Below, in pieces: positions 47,805 to 56,851 of a DNA stretch of 64,000 bases. Under the pieces are notes generated by a model. That model was not told the DNA's origin. It ran no database searches and saw only the letters and a list, made by a program, of their open reading frames with translations. Source of the stretch: Cycas panzhihuaensis. Its lineage: Eukaryota; Cycadophyta. The stretch lies in contig CM041465.1 in NCBI GenBank assembly GCA_023213395.1, forward strand, positions 224,199,741 through 224,263,740, written 5' to 3'. The translations under genes were made by a program, and so were the position numbers. Within the stretch, counting starts at the first letter, position 1, and every line of letters starts with the position of its first letter.

Positions 47805-49040
47805 TATGGTGACATAGTGCGGTATCTTACACAGCAGCAATACCACCCCGACGCTAGTAGTAAAGTTAGGTCTCGTATCCGGACTTCTACCAGGCAATAC
47901 CTCCTCGTGGATGAGGTATTGTACAAGAGGTCCTTCGATGGGATCCTCCTCCATCACACACACTTGACGGGTCGACTGTGTGCTTCGCGAATGCCACCAC
48001 AGCATTTGTGGAGGTCACTTTGGGGGCTAGTCTATAGCTCAGAGGATCCTCCGCATGGGCTATTTTTTGCCGTCCCTCTTTAGGGACGCTCACGCCTTTG
48101 CTCTGAAATGTCGGCGATGTCAGGAGCACGCCAACATTTCCCATATGCCTTCCGAGGCCCTGCATCCCATTGTTTCGCCATGGCCTTTTACTCAGTGGGG
48201 ACTAGACCTCATTGGGGCTATCTCCCCACCTTCATCGTCGTAGCATAATTTTATCTTGACTGCCACGGAGTATTTTGCCAAATGGGCGAAGGCCATTCCC
48301 TTGATCACTACTTCTGGCAAAACGATTGCCACGTTCATTTACTAGTATATCATTTACCGTTTTAGAATTCTGGATGTCCTAATCACTGACAATGGAACTC
48401 CTTTCTGTAATAAGGAGATGGATGAGCTTTGTGAGAAGTTTAAAATTTCTCACAAGACTTCCTCCCCTTACTACCCTCAGGCAAATGGTCAAGTGGAGTC
48501 TTTTAATAAGACTCTTGTCAACATCCTCAAGAAAACTGTTGCTCAATCCCAAAAGGATTGGCACCTTCAGTTGCCCTCTGCCTTGTGGGCTTACCGCACC
48601 TCTATCCATTCTGCCATGAGAATGACCCTGTTCTCCCTGGTCTATGGTAATCGAGGCACTCACCGGAGGTGGAGATTCCTTCCTTGCGAGTCTCTCTTCG
48701 AGGTTTCATCGAGGAAGAGTCGATCCGTTGGGCTCGCCTGCTGGACCTCGAAGCTTTGGATGAGAGACACTTAGCTGCTTATCAGGTTAACCTGGCATCC
48801 AAAGCCCACTCACAAAGGGCCTACGATAAACATCTTTGTTCCTGCCCTTTGTTTCTTGGGGACTACGTCCTCAAGCTCGAATATCTCCATGACCGTTTGA
48901 CCAAGTTCAAACCCCGATGGGTTGGTCCTTTCGTCATTATTGAATCCCTCGATAATGGTGCCTACAGGATAGCCACGCTAGAAGGGCTTGAATTTGAGAA
49001 AGCTATTAATGGGAAATTCCTTAAGAAGTTTTATGCGTGA
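47805..49040 (+). pseudogene. Tat integrase
   Basis: The zinc-binding N-terminus is split by a frameshift near 47985 (HHSICGGH, then LKCRRCQEHANISHMP). The core retains all three catalytic residues: Asp in WGLDLIGAI near 48200, Asp in LITDNGTPF near 48385, Glu in QANGQVESFNK near 48497. TAG stops lie at 48241-48243 and near 48343 (Gln in FIYQYIIY). Another frameshift lies near 48650. The C-terminal part (48669-49040) has YDKHL...LGDYVLK and the GPF-type KFKPRWVGPFVIIESLDNGAYR module, ending KFLKKFYA at 49040. No chromodomain, as expected outside the chromoviruses. Confidence 0.88.
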
Positions 49041-49558
49041 TCTTTCAGCGATCTCCTCGCCCTGCTCCGAAATGAGCCTAAACTACCATCTTAGGTTGTC
49101 CCCATTCTTCCCAACCATGGGTAGAATGACAATTTAAGATGGATCCTTCTTTTTCCTTCTGGTTCCTTCTGCAGAACCCGCGTTCCTGTACCCTCTCGGG
49201 AACTTTTGTCCTCCTGCTTGGGCATTCCCCAATCAGGAAGACGCTTTGGAGCATCGTCGCTCCTCTCTCCTGTCTGTCGTTTCTTTCATATATTCCGCTA
49301 TGCTCTTCCGCAGACGTGTATGCCGCTCTATCCTTTAACCTCACACCCCTCTGTCGTCTTCACTCATGACGTGTGTGTGTGCTCCTGTTAGACATATAGC
49401 CATACATGGAAGGAAACGTGTGCATCATACAATAAAATATTCATAACATAAAAATATCTACAGCATAACATTTACAACCATACAAAATAAACATACATGT
49501 CATCCACACATGATACATCATACACAGCATCTCATATCCAAATAGGGTTCCAACTGCC

Positions 49559-49608
<50 letters not shown>

Positions 49609-49620
49609 CCAAAAAACATG
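49041..49620. other. Convergent 3' region in Tat, with AT microsatellite
   Basis: About 580 bp between the end of the integrase and the end of the minus-strand gene. It holds an aataaa at 49432-49437 that could serve the plus transcript and an (AT)21 run at 49561-49603. It is more AT-rich than the flanking coding parts. Confidence 0.6.
49561..49603. repeat. (AT)n microsatellite
   Basis: About 21 uninterrupted AT units between the integrase end and the antisense gene end. Confidence 0.95.
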
Positions 49621-51640
49621 TCACATCATACATCTGGGAAGCCGGTGTCCTTGTAGGGGGGTACAATCATATGATCCTATATATGACCCCACGAGGCCCG
49701 TGGCTTTCGCCAAAACCATATGTACATATCCCACTGCTGCCGCCTCGCCTCTGGGTACCATCTCCTGGTCTCTGTGATCCCTCTCCTGGGGACCACATAC
49801 CTCCGAGGCTACTCCTGGGCCTCCGCGAGCTGCCCGCCTCGCTCTCCTTATCTCTCGGCCGTCTCGGGGTCGTCGCCACAGTGTGGGTATACGTCCTGCT
49901 TCGGCTTGACCTTGATAGCATCTGTACTACTAGCTGATCGTATCGGGCCTAGATATGATCCGCTCTCCCCGGAGTGATTCCTTTATCACCCTGAGATACT
50001 CTGTGATGACTGCTAGCTGGGTCCTGCTCTCAACATCTCCGCCTACTCTGCCCTGTGCCTCTAAAGCCTGCACCCGTCCACGTAGCTCATCCCTCTCGCG
50101 CCTCGCATCGTCTCTCTCCCACCTGCAGCTGCCCGGGATGTCACGTGCTCTTGGGACTCTGCAACCCATATATCCCTCGCCCTCACCAATGGGACGAATG
50201 CCTCGGCGTGGGCACCTGCCGCTCTAGGCTCATCACCTGCTTGGATAAGCGGTTACCCCTCTGCGTACACCTGAGGGAATATCTCCCTCACCACAGCCTT
50301 TATCAGTCTCCTGATCTCCGCTGCATCTGCCAATGCAACATGCCATATGTCAGTTTATATCCCACCATATACCATGATCAAATCAAACCAAACATCTATC
50401 TGGATGCCAAACGACTCTGGAAAGGGTTAGGTCTCACCTGCTGTGGCCGTCGGCTCCTCTGGTCATGTGACATCCTCCCCTCCTGGCTCTCCGCCAGCCG
50501 CGGGTGCCTTGTCCTCTGGCACCTCCTCCGCTTGGGCCTCCCTCCTCGTAGGGGTGAGCCCAGCTCTCGCCCCTCCGGATCCCATCACGATCCGCAGCCT
50601 GCGGGCCCTGGTCACGGGTCGCCTGCTCTCGTCCTGTGCTCCTGACGGTCCTACCTCTCCTCTGGCAGCCCCGGATGGACCCTTTGCACCTCCTGCTGTC
50701 CCTGAGGGACCTGCCTCCCCTGCAGGTCGTGACGGGCCGGCCCCATCATCCCCATCATCTCTGTCATCTCCGATGTCATCGCCTGCGGGCACTCCTGCTT
50801 TGCCCGCCTCGTTGTCACTATCCTACCTCGCTGTCCTATAAGGCTCTGCTATGTAGTCTGGTAGGGTGAGGAGGTCTAGTGACGTAGCCTCCAATGATCG
50901 TCTAACATGGGCTCTGTCCTCTGTCCCCCTCAGCCGAGTCTGCCACCTGTGGACCATCGGGGCCTGCTCTGTGATGGCGTGTGGTCCCCCCGCTGGTGCC
51001 ACTGCCGCGAAGTGATCGAAGAACCAACACTGCAACAGTGTGCTATATGACAACCCACCTCTACCGGTCGTCCTGATAGTATCCAGCTGGGTGATGAGGT
51101 TCACCGCTATCAGGGCCGCCCAGTCCATCCTCTCGCCGGCTTTGCAGCGGTGAACTGCATCTAACCACCCACCTGGTACCTCCCTATAGTTCTATTTCCG
51201 GGAAATCGAGCGTAACGCGACAAGATAACCCGGTTTCCTCACTCGAGGAATCCCTCACATCAAGATGCGGAGGGGCTCCTCCGCCTCCATCTGTCGCCTC
51301 TGTGAAGAATGGTCGCCTCCTGTCTTGTTGCCTCGGTCAAGGCCCCTAGTCTCACCAGCCTCCCTATCACCGGAACTCCCAGTATCCGCCGGATATCTCT
51401 CGGCATGACCGTCACGTCACCTACCTGTGGTAGGCAGAACACATGTCTCCTCATGTTCCAATGGGACACTATGTCGACCAATAGCCTCTGATCCGATGTA
51501 CATTGAGGTGTCTTGAGGGCCTTGTATAGGCCACACCTCCGTAGGATCTCCCTATCCTCCTGTGTCGCCATCTCCATGTAGCTGGGTGGATTCCATACCC
51601 ACGTTCTCGCAGTTATCCACTGCGATGACAGCATGTTCAC
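49621..51640 (-). pseudogene. Antisense plant-mobile-domain-like gene in Tat
   Basis: A minus-strand gene. From Met 51640: WNPPSYMEMATQEDREILRR, then CGLYKALKTPQ, LLVDIVSHWNMRRHVFCLPQ and GDVTVMPRDIRRILGVPVIG, the GLYxxLxxP...LL.ALVERW...THTFHLPxGEMTxTLxDVxxLLGLPI pattern of the plant mobile domain. The domain continues after a frameshift at 50823-51128 (WAALIAVNLITQL; SYSTLLQCWFFDHF). A disordered Gly/Ala/Pro/Asp stretch follows (50463-50792), then after an intron (50327-50437) a coiled-coil region (WERDDARRERDELRGRVQAL) and an Arg/Gln-rich tail ending at TGA 49621-49623. Stops are CAG-to-TAG and CGA-to-TGA types. It is not part of gag-pol; the role is unknown. Extra ORFs in either orientation are known in Tat elements. 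Confidence 0.7.
50327..50437 (-). other. Predicted 111-bp GT-AG intron in the antisense gene
   Basis: On the minus strand the donor is CAG|GTGAGACC and the acceptor TTGGCAG|ATGCAG, with a branch-like CTGAC about 25 bases before it. The intron is AT-rich between GC-rich exons. Splicing gives GCA-G|AT-GCA and keeps a frame running on as AAEIRRLIKAVVREIFPQVY. A second acceptor six bases on (CAGATGCAG) would also stay in frame. Confidence 0.65.
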
Positions 51641-51771
51641 ACCAAAAACAACTCAAGTTAGCTTCATGTCAGCTGATGTCATCCCTCACTCTCTCAAATC
51701 TCTCTCTGCCTGAGATTTGGGGCACTTTTGGCCCTCGTGTCTATTTTTCTGCCTTTCTGCCTTCGTACTGC

Positions 51772-51801
51772 GCCAAACTTAGCAGTACTGCTAAGTTTGG
51801 C
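51772..51801. repeat. Perfect 30-bp palindrome
   Basis: Arms gccaaacttagcagt and its exact reverse complement with no spacer. It lies in the predicted leader of the antisense gene. Confidence 0.97.
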
Positions 51802-51824
51802 ACGAGTCCCGTGGTGATCGGATC

Positions 51825-51862
51825 CCGCGGTAATGATCGCGGCACCACGATCATTACCGCGG
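51825..51862. repeat. Perfect 15-bp inverted repeat, 8-base loop
   Basis: Arms ccgcggtaatgatcg (51825-51839) and the exact complement (51848-51862), loop cggcacca. Confidence 0.97.
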
Positions 51863-51873
51863 TACGAACGGTG

Positions 51874-51892
51874 ATCCCCCAAAAGGGGGGAT
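51874..51892. repeat. C/G hairpin
   Basis: Arms atccccc and gggggat around a 5-base loop (aaaag). Confidence 0.9.
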
Positions 51893-52285
51893 TTCTGCCC
51901 TGAAAAATAAAAAAATTCTTCTGGTGGACCCCGTGGGGCCCACCGGGACCAGGGCTCCCTAATGCCCCAGTCCCCCCCTCTTTCTGGGTCTGATTCAGAC
52001 TCCGAGAGGCCTCCGGTTCCCTATAAGGGGCACTAAAACCATGCAAAAACTGTAAAAAACCAATGAACTTTGAACTTCGAGATGGGTTGGGTTTAGTGAT
52101 ATCCACTCACTGGATCTGGTCTCGCTACCACCATGTCGTCCTGTCGGCCGCGCTGTCTCTCTCTGCTCTCCGATCTGACGGTCTGATCTCTCTCTGTGTG
52201 CCTCCAAAGTTGGGCGGCTCATTGTAAGGGAATGGCTCGTTTCAGATGAGAGCCGGTGAAAATGAATCCATTTTCCCATTAATTT

Positions 52286-52296
52286 CCTTATATAGG
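52286..52296. promoter_or_regulatory. Palindromic TATA-like motif between divergent genes
   Basis: ccttatatagg reads CCTATATAAGG on the minus strand, so a TATA box is present in both directions. The antisense gene starts about 650 bp to the left, the extra RNase H about 390 bp to the right. Promoter function is inferred. Confidence 0.5.
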
Positions 52297-52685
52297 CGGC
52301 GGCCCCAACGGGCACTTCCTCCGTTTTTGGTCTTGTGACAGTCGTTGGAACCGTCTCGCCCTCCTGTTTGCCTTTGCCTTTTGGCCCTGTCGCCTATTGT
52401 GCTCTATTGATGCCCTTTCTACACTCCCTTGCGGGGGCATTTATGGTGCCTCATTATCGCGCTTTTGCCAGGGCCCTTCTACATCGTTCTGCGCGCTACT
52501 CCCATGCGTACCCAAGTTTATACTCGTTTGGCTCGTTTCGTCGCACTGGACTCGTTTCTGCAGCCCTTTCTCACTCTTGGGGTCCCCAAAGGGAACGCTC
52601 CCCCGCCTAGGGGCATGTTTCGCTTTCTAAAGCGACCTTTTGGTGCCCCAGGAGGCTTTTTCTTCCGACCACTCTCCGCCGGTGA

Positions 52686-53222
52686 TTGGACTGCTTGCTC
52701 TCACCCTGGGTAACCTCATTGCTAGGTCCTCCTACCCTTCACGGCCACTTTTTACTTGCCTTTCGAGTGTTACTTTCATTGCCCTTTGATTGCCTGGATT
52801 TTGTGTCACCTATGTCTATCTACATCTTTACCGATGGCAGAAGTCGCGGTAATCCTGGACCTTCTGCCGCTGCATGGATTCTCCGCAGCCCTTCTGGACA
52901 CGATCTCCTCCACTCTGGGATCTTCCTCCCAGAGGCTACTAACAACGGTGAATATATAGTCATTATTGAAGCCCCATCGATGCCCTCTGTCTCCATCGTG
53001 GATCCATCATTACGCTGCGACTCTCAAGTTGTGGTGTCTCATCTCACCCTGTGTTTACGTGTGCGATGCCCTCACTTGAGGACTCTTGCTTTGCCGGATC
53101 TCCTGGCCCGCTTTTCTTCTGTTGATATCCAGCATATCCCTCGGGCCCTCAATGCTGAGGCAGATAGTCTCGTTTGCCTCATCCTTGAGCGCCGCCTTCC
53201 TCTCCTTACTGGCCGTCCCTGA
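52686..53222 (+). CDS. Archaeal-type RNase H ORF of the Tat element
   Basis: A 178-residue open frame. After a hydrophobic first 45 residues the RNase HI-like domain runs from IYIFTDGRSRGNPGPSAAAW through EATNNGEYIVIIEA, LRCDSQVVVSHL and DIQHIPRALNAEADSL. The four acidic residues of the fold are present: Asp in FTDG, Glu in NNGEY, Asp in CDSQ and Asp in EADSL. This is the additional (archaeal-type) RNase H of Tat elements, distinct from the gypsy RNase H at 47307-47804, and here it sits as its own frame downstream of integrase. It would degrade RNA in RNA:DNA hybrids during reverse transcription. The stretch between Glu and the second Asp is irregular (APSMPSVSIVDPS), possibly from compensating small indels. 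The true start may be the internal Met at 52812 (MSIYIFTDG). Confidence 0.8.
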   Translation: MDCLLSPWVTSLLGPPTLHGHFLLAFRVLLSLPFDCLDFVSPMSIYIFTDGRSRGNPGPSAAAWILRSPSGHDLLHSGIFLPEATNNGEYIVIIEAPSMPSVSIVDPSLRCDSQVVVSHLTLCLRVRCPHLRTLALPDLLARFSSVDIQHIPRALNAEADSLVCLILERRLPLLTGRP

Positions 53223-53631
53223 GGCTTGTCTTGCCCTCCTGTCGCTCAAGCCCCAGGTCATCTCACACTTTGCTTCGCGATCGATTCGCACCTCCGAAAC
53301 CTAGTTACTAATGAGGTAAAACAATGGTACCTACTCTTTGCTTACTCTTTCACTTGATTATGCATGCTCTTCTGCATCTTTTGTGGTGGGGGCAGCCCCC
53401 TCACCTTTCTCAGTTTTCCAGTCGGTTCCTAGGGGGCTCATAGGCAGACTCTATGTTATCTCCACCGCCGTTTTTATATCCACGCGTTCCGCCACGACAC
53501 TCGCTGGCACCCTTGCCTACTATTATGATCCTTGATTGACATATCTATACACACATGTGCTACTGACACTTGTGTTGCCAATATTTACCATCGCACCAGG
53601 CTTCCGAGCGGCGAGGCTCACGCCAAGGCGG
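53223..53631 (+). other. Tat 3' untranslated region and probable polypurine tract
   Basis: No sustained domain. A weak purine-biased run (gccaaggcgg) abuts the 3' LTR start at 53632 and is the likely plus-strand primer site. Confidence 0.5.
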
Positions 53632-56171
53632 TGTTTCCACTTCGAGAATGGATACGGAATCATCGACTCAGGTAAGTGTAGGTATGTTTCTCGTATTGTC
53701 ATCACTTTCATTTGATGAGTGGTTGCTTGCATGTCTACATGTGTGTGGCTTTGTAGGTGACTTTGTCCTCATCTACACTTATTTTAGCCTATGACGACTA
53801 TAGTAGGGGCACCCTAGTGGCCACTCCACTTCCCGCATTCTGCCCTCCTCGCTCCAAGATCCACTCGGTTTGTGCCACCTCTGCCCGTGTGATGACCCGT
53901 CATCGTTTGGTCAACTTGCCACACTATTTGAGCCCTATTTTTGCTCTGTTGGACCCGTTTGTTGGCTTGTTTACCCCCGGGTAGGTGTCTCAGCCCCCTA
54001 TTGGCCCTTTTTGTCATCTGCCCCCAGCCTAGGCTGTGGCCAGCCTATTTTACCTCGGGTTCGTCTGCGGTGATTTTCATGGCATGAGTTTGCTAGGATA
54101 CGATCTGTTGTTCTAATTTATTTTTTAAAATCCGCTGTGGCAATTTCGCATTTATTGCAAAACTGCCATGTGGCTCGTGACTTAACTCTCTTCCAGCCGT
54201 GCTCTAATTGCTTGTTTTAGGGTTTGGGTTGAGTACTTAAGTCATTTTTTACTCATTTTTTAGAACTTTTTTGCTTACTTTTAGATTGCTCCTCAAGGAA
54301 ACAACACTGTGCTCTGCTCTTCTCTGCTGCCCTGCTACTACTACAGGACCTGCGTCTCTCCTACAAAGACTCTCTCCTTCGGTGTGGCTAGGACATCTTC
54401 CCAGCCCCTCATACACCTTGGAGAGGGTCCCTTGGAGAGATTTCAGTGGATTCTTGCCCCGGGCAGCCTTCAAGCATTCCAAGTGCAGGTGTTCTCCTTC
54501 TAACTTCCTTAGCAGGGCCCCAAACCTGCTACACCACAGATCTAGGCTAATTTCTCAGCCCCTCCTCGCCATCTCTTGGCTGAGGCAAGCCCCCTGCCTC
54601 TCCCGCTCAGGTATTTCTTGATTTGAATTGCTTTTCTTATGATATTTATGCTCCATCTTGCTTGCTCCTTGCTTGTCTTTGTGAGTTTGGTTTTCTTCCT
54701 TTTTGTGGGTTGTTTTACTTCTGTCCTAGCGCCTCTTACCTACGTTTATTGCTCAAGGCAGCGGCGTTGAGGGTTAGCATAGGGTTTGGGAAGGAGCTGG
54801 GTGGATTCCATACCACCTTCCACGCTCCTCAAGTGGCTTTAAGCCCCCCAAATCCTCCCTCTTGCCTCGTGATGTCCTTGGTATACAAACAAGGGTTTGT
54901 TGGCCCTCTCTTAGCTGCTAAAATCAGTGTGGTCACACGTTGCAGTGCTGGTTTGAGGGCTTAGGTTCAGGTTTGGGCAACTCACGTAAGTCCCAACCGC
55001 TGGTCCTTGTCCAACTTTCTTCCTGGCAGCCCGGTTTGCTCCTCATAGCATCCTGATTCATCGTAGGTGTTCTTTGGCTCCTCTTCACCTCCTTGTTTCC
55101 ATGTCCAGCCATCTCTCTTGGCCTGGCCCTCACTGCCTTGTGGCTCTTGGGGGGAGGTTAGGGTGTTATTTGCGGGAGATGGGCCACTCTGAGGCTTACC
55201 GGTCATTTACCTTTGCTTGGGTTACCCTCTTTTACGTACTTTCATCATTGGGTTGATACTAACATATGTGCGTTTAGATTCTTATTTGCATTATATAGAT
55301 ATATATTGTTAGAATCTCGTATTGCATGTTAGTATCCTTTCTCTAGAAAGGGGGGGGTTGTTGTTGCTTGCAGGTGGTTGGAGAGCGCGAAGGATATCGT
55401 CCATTAGCTCCGTTGCTGGTAAGTGTTCTCATGTACATCGTACTTTCATACTTCTTCAGTTATTAGCATTTACTTCCTTTCTTTCCTTGGCATTGCATTT
55501 AGTATTTTTCCGGGGAAGGTAAGGGAGCCCCTCTTCCAAATCCGCCGCAACACTCCACATCCGACGCACTGCGTGGAGTAGTTTGGTGTCCCTCAAGAAG
55601 GTCCTCGTCATACATGCCCTTGGTCCAAGTGCACACCTTACTCTACCTTGCTACCTTTCTTTCCTTTTGGATTCCTTTCTTAGTAATTAACACATTGGAA
55701 AACAAAAGGAAAATTTGACTTTATTCTTTGGTTATGCTTTATTTGTTTTATTACTTGCATCTTTGTTACCCATAGGAAAGGCTATAGGAACTGACCTTTC
55801 GCCTTTCCTCCTCTCCTTAACCGCGCAAGTTTCTTGCCTCCCGCATTGCTTGTGTACCCAGTTAGCTTGTCTAGGCACACCCTTGATCTATCTTTTTGGA
55901 TCTTCTCCTTCCCCTTCCGGCCATCCAAGGGTGGGAGGATCTTGTCCGTAGGTCAACCCAGGCTAGCCCTATGCCTCTTCGCCCTTTGTTCGAAGTGGTG
56001 GAGGATCACTTTTTAGTAGCCATATTCCATTGCAGGTCCCGAACTCGTGCTCCGGCGCACGGGGTGCTCTGCATGGTAATTACTTTCCTCATAGGTCTCT
56101 CCTTCGATTATATCATCACCCACTCTCACCACACATATTAGTTAGGTAGCTATCCCGTAGACACGCGTCCA
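53632..56171 (+). repeat. 3' LTR of the Tat element
   Basis: 2540 bp, TGTTTCCACTTCG...ACACGCGTCCA. Pairs with 39646-42221 and is followed by the gacat duplication. Confidence 0.9.
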
Positions 56172-56176
56172 GACAT

Positions 56177-56467
56177 CTACTTCATGATCTTCAAGTAATA
56201 CAAAATGGTCTTACTAAAATTTGGTATTCCAACTAGAGCACAATATAGATGACACGTAATCCAATATTCCATGGAAGAATAAAGCACATTGAAACCCATC
56301 ACTATTTCATAAGGGAATTGGTTCAAGTAGGATAAATAGAATTGGTCTACTACAATACTAAAGAACAAGTGGTAGATATATTTACAAAGGTACTTAGAAA
56401 AGTTAAATTTCATAAATTTGGAAAAAAACTTAGTAGAGTTATACAAAATGAATATTATAGGGGAGAA
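56177..56467 (+). pseudogene. E4 RNase H, last part
   Basis: Continues from WL* across the Tat insertion with HLLHDL, then MTRNPIFHGRIKHIETHHYF, IELVYYNTKEQVVDIFTKVL and KVKFHKFGKKL, the standard copia RNase H end. It finishes with the purine tract ataggggagaa before the LTR. Confidence 0.85.
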
Positions 56468-56841
56468 TGTTAGTAGTAATGTTCATTTAATTTATTATTA
56501 AGTGTGAAATGTCACTTTGGAATGTCAAGGGACTACTAGTAGTCAAAATCAACTAATAGGTATGTAATTTTTATATTTATTTTTAAAATGGTATTTCTTA
56601 ATACTAGTGTTAATCAATGGTAGGCTTGCCTAACATCCCAACAAATAAATATAGGGTCCTATGACCCAACGGTATTCTTTAACACCACTTTTTATTCAGA
56701 AATATTGTTATGTTCATTAATATAGGCTTGTAATCTAGTTCTACTCTGTCCTTGAGCCTTCATGACATAAAATAATGCATGACCAAATTTACTTAGAGGA
56801 TTTTTCATACATATTTTGAGTTTTGTTTTAACTCTATCCTA
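56468..56841 (+). repeat. Probable 3' LTR of E4
   Basis: Starts TGTTAGTAGTAATG after the purine tract. A TATA-like aataaatatagg lies near 56643-56654. The right end is not defined because LTR X2 follows and no partner LTR is in the window. Confidence 0.6.
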
Positions 56842-56851
56842 TCTTATTGAT

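Larger units (their letters stand above)
39646..56171 (+). mobile_element. Tat-type Ty3/gypsy element with extra RNase H and antisense gene
   Basis: 16526 bp with 2.5-kb LTRs (39646-42221 and 53632-56171) and a perfect target-site duplication gacat (39641-39645 and 56172-56176). Plus-strand order: PBS, gag, protease, RT, RNase H, integrase. Downstream of the integrase lies a minus-strand gene (49621-51640) and then a second, archaeal-type RNase H ORF on the plus strand (52686-53222). Great length, an additional RNase H and extra ORFs before the 3' LTR are features of the plant Tat lineage. It is much more GC-rich than its surroundings. Gag-pol is broken by stops and frameshifts. In one 205-bp LTR stretch (40677-40880 against 54617 onward) I counted 9 differences, all transitions. 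Confidence 0.93.
28440..56841 (+). mobile_element. Ty1/copia element E4, split by four insertions
   Basis: One decayed copia element can be followed in plus orientation through 28 kb. Pieces: gag 28440-28810 and 30837-31640; protease and integrase 31641-32435 and 33029-33600; RT about 33830-34640; RNase H 34641-34922, 39509-39645 and 56177-56467; 3' LTR from 56468. The gaps are TR-GAG copy 2, a 588-bp insert, E5, and the Tat element, each with a 5-bp duplication. The protein sequence reads on across each junction, for example WL*HLL across the Tat insertion. No 5' LTR was found. It is the oldest layer of the nest. Confidence 0.85.

Noticed and set aside
51931-51953. A fourth hairpin (ccccgtgggg within ggtgg...ccacc) next to the palindrome cluster
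   Set aside because: The outer arms are only five bases and asymmetric; could be chance in GC-rich sequence.
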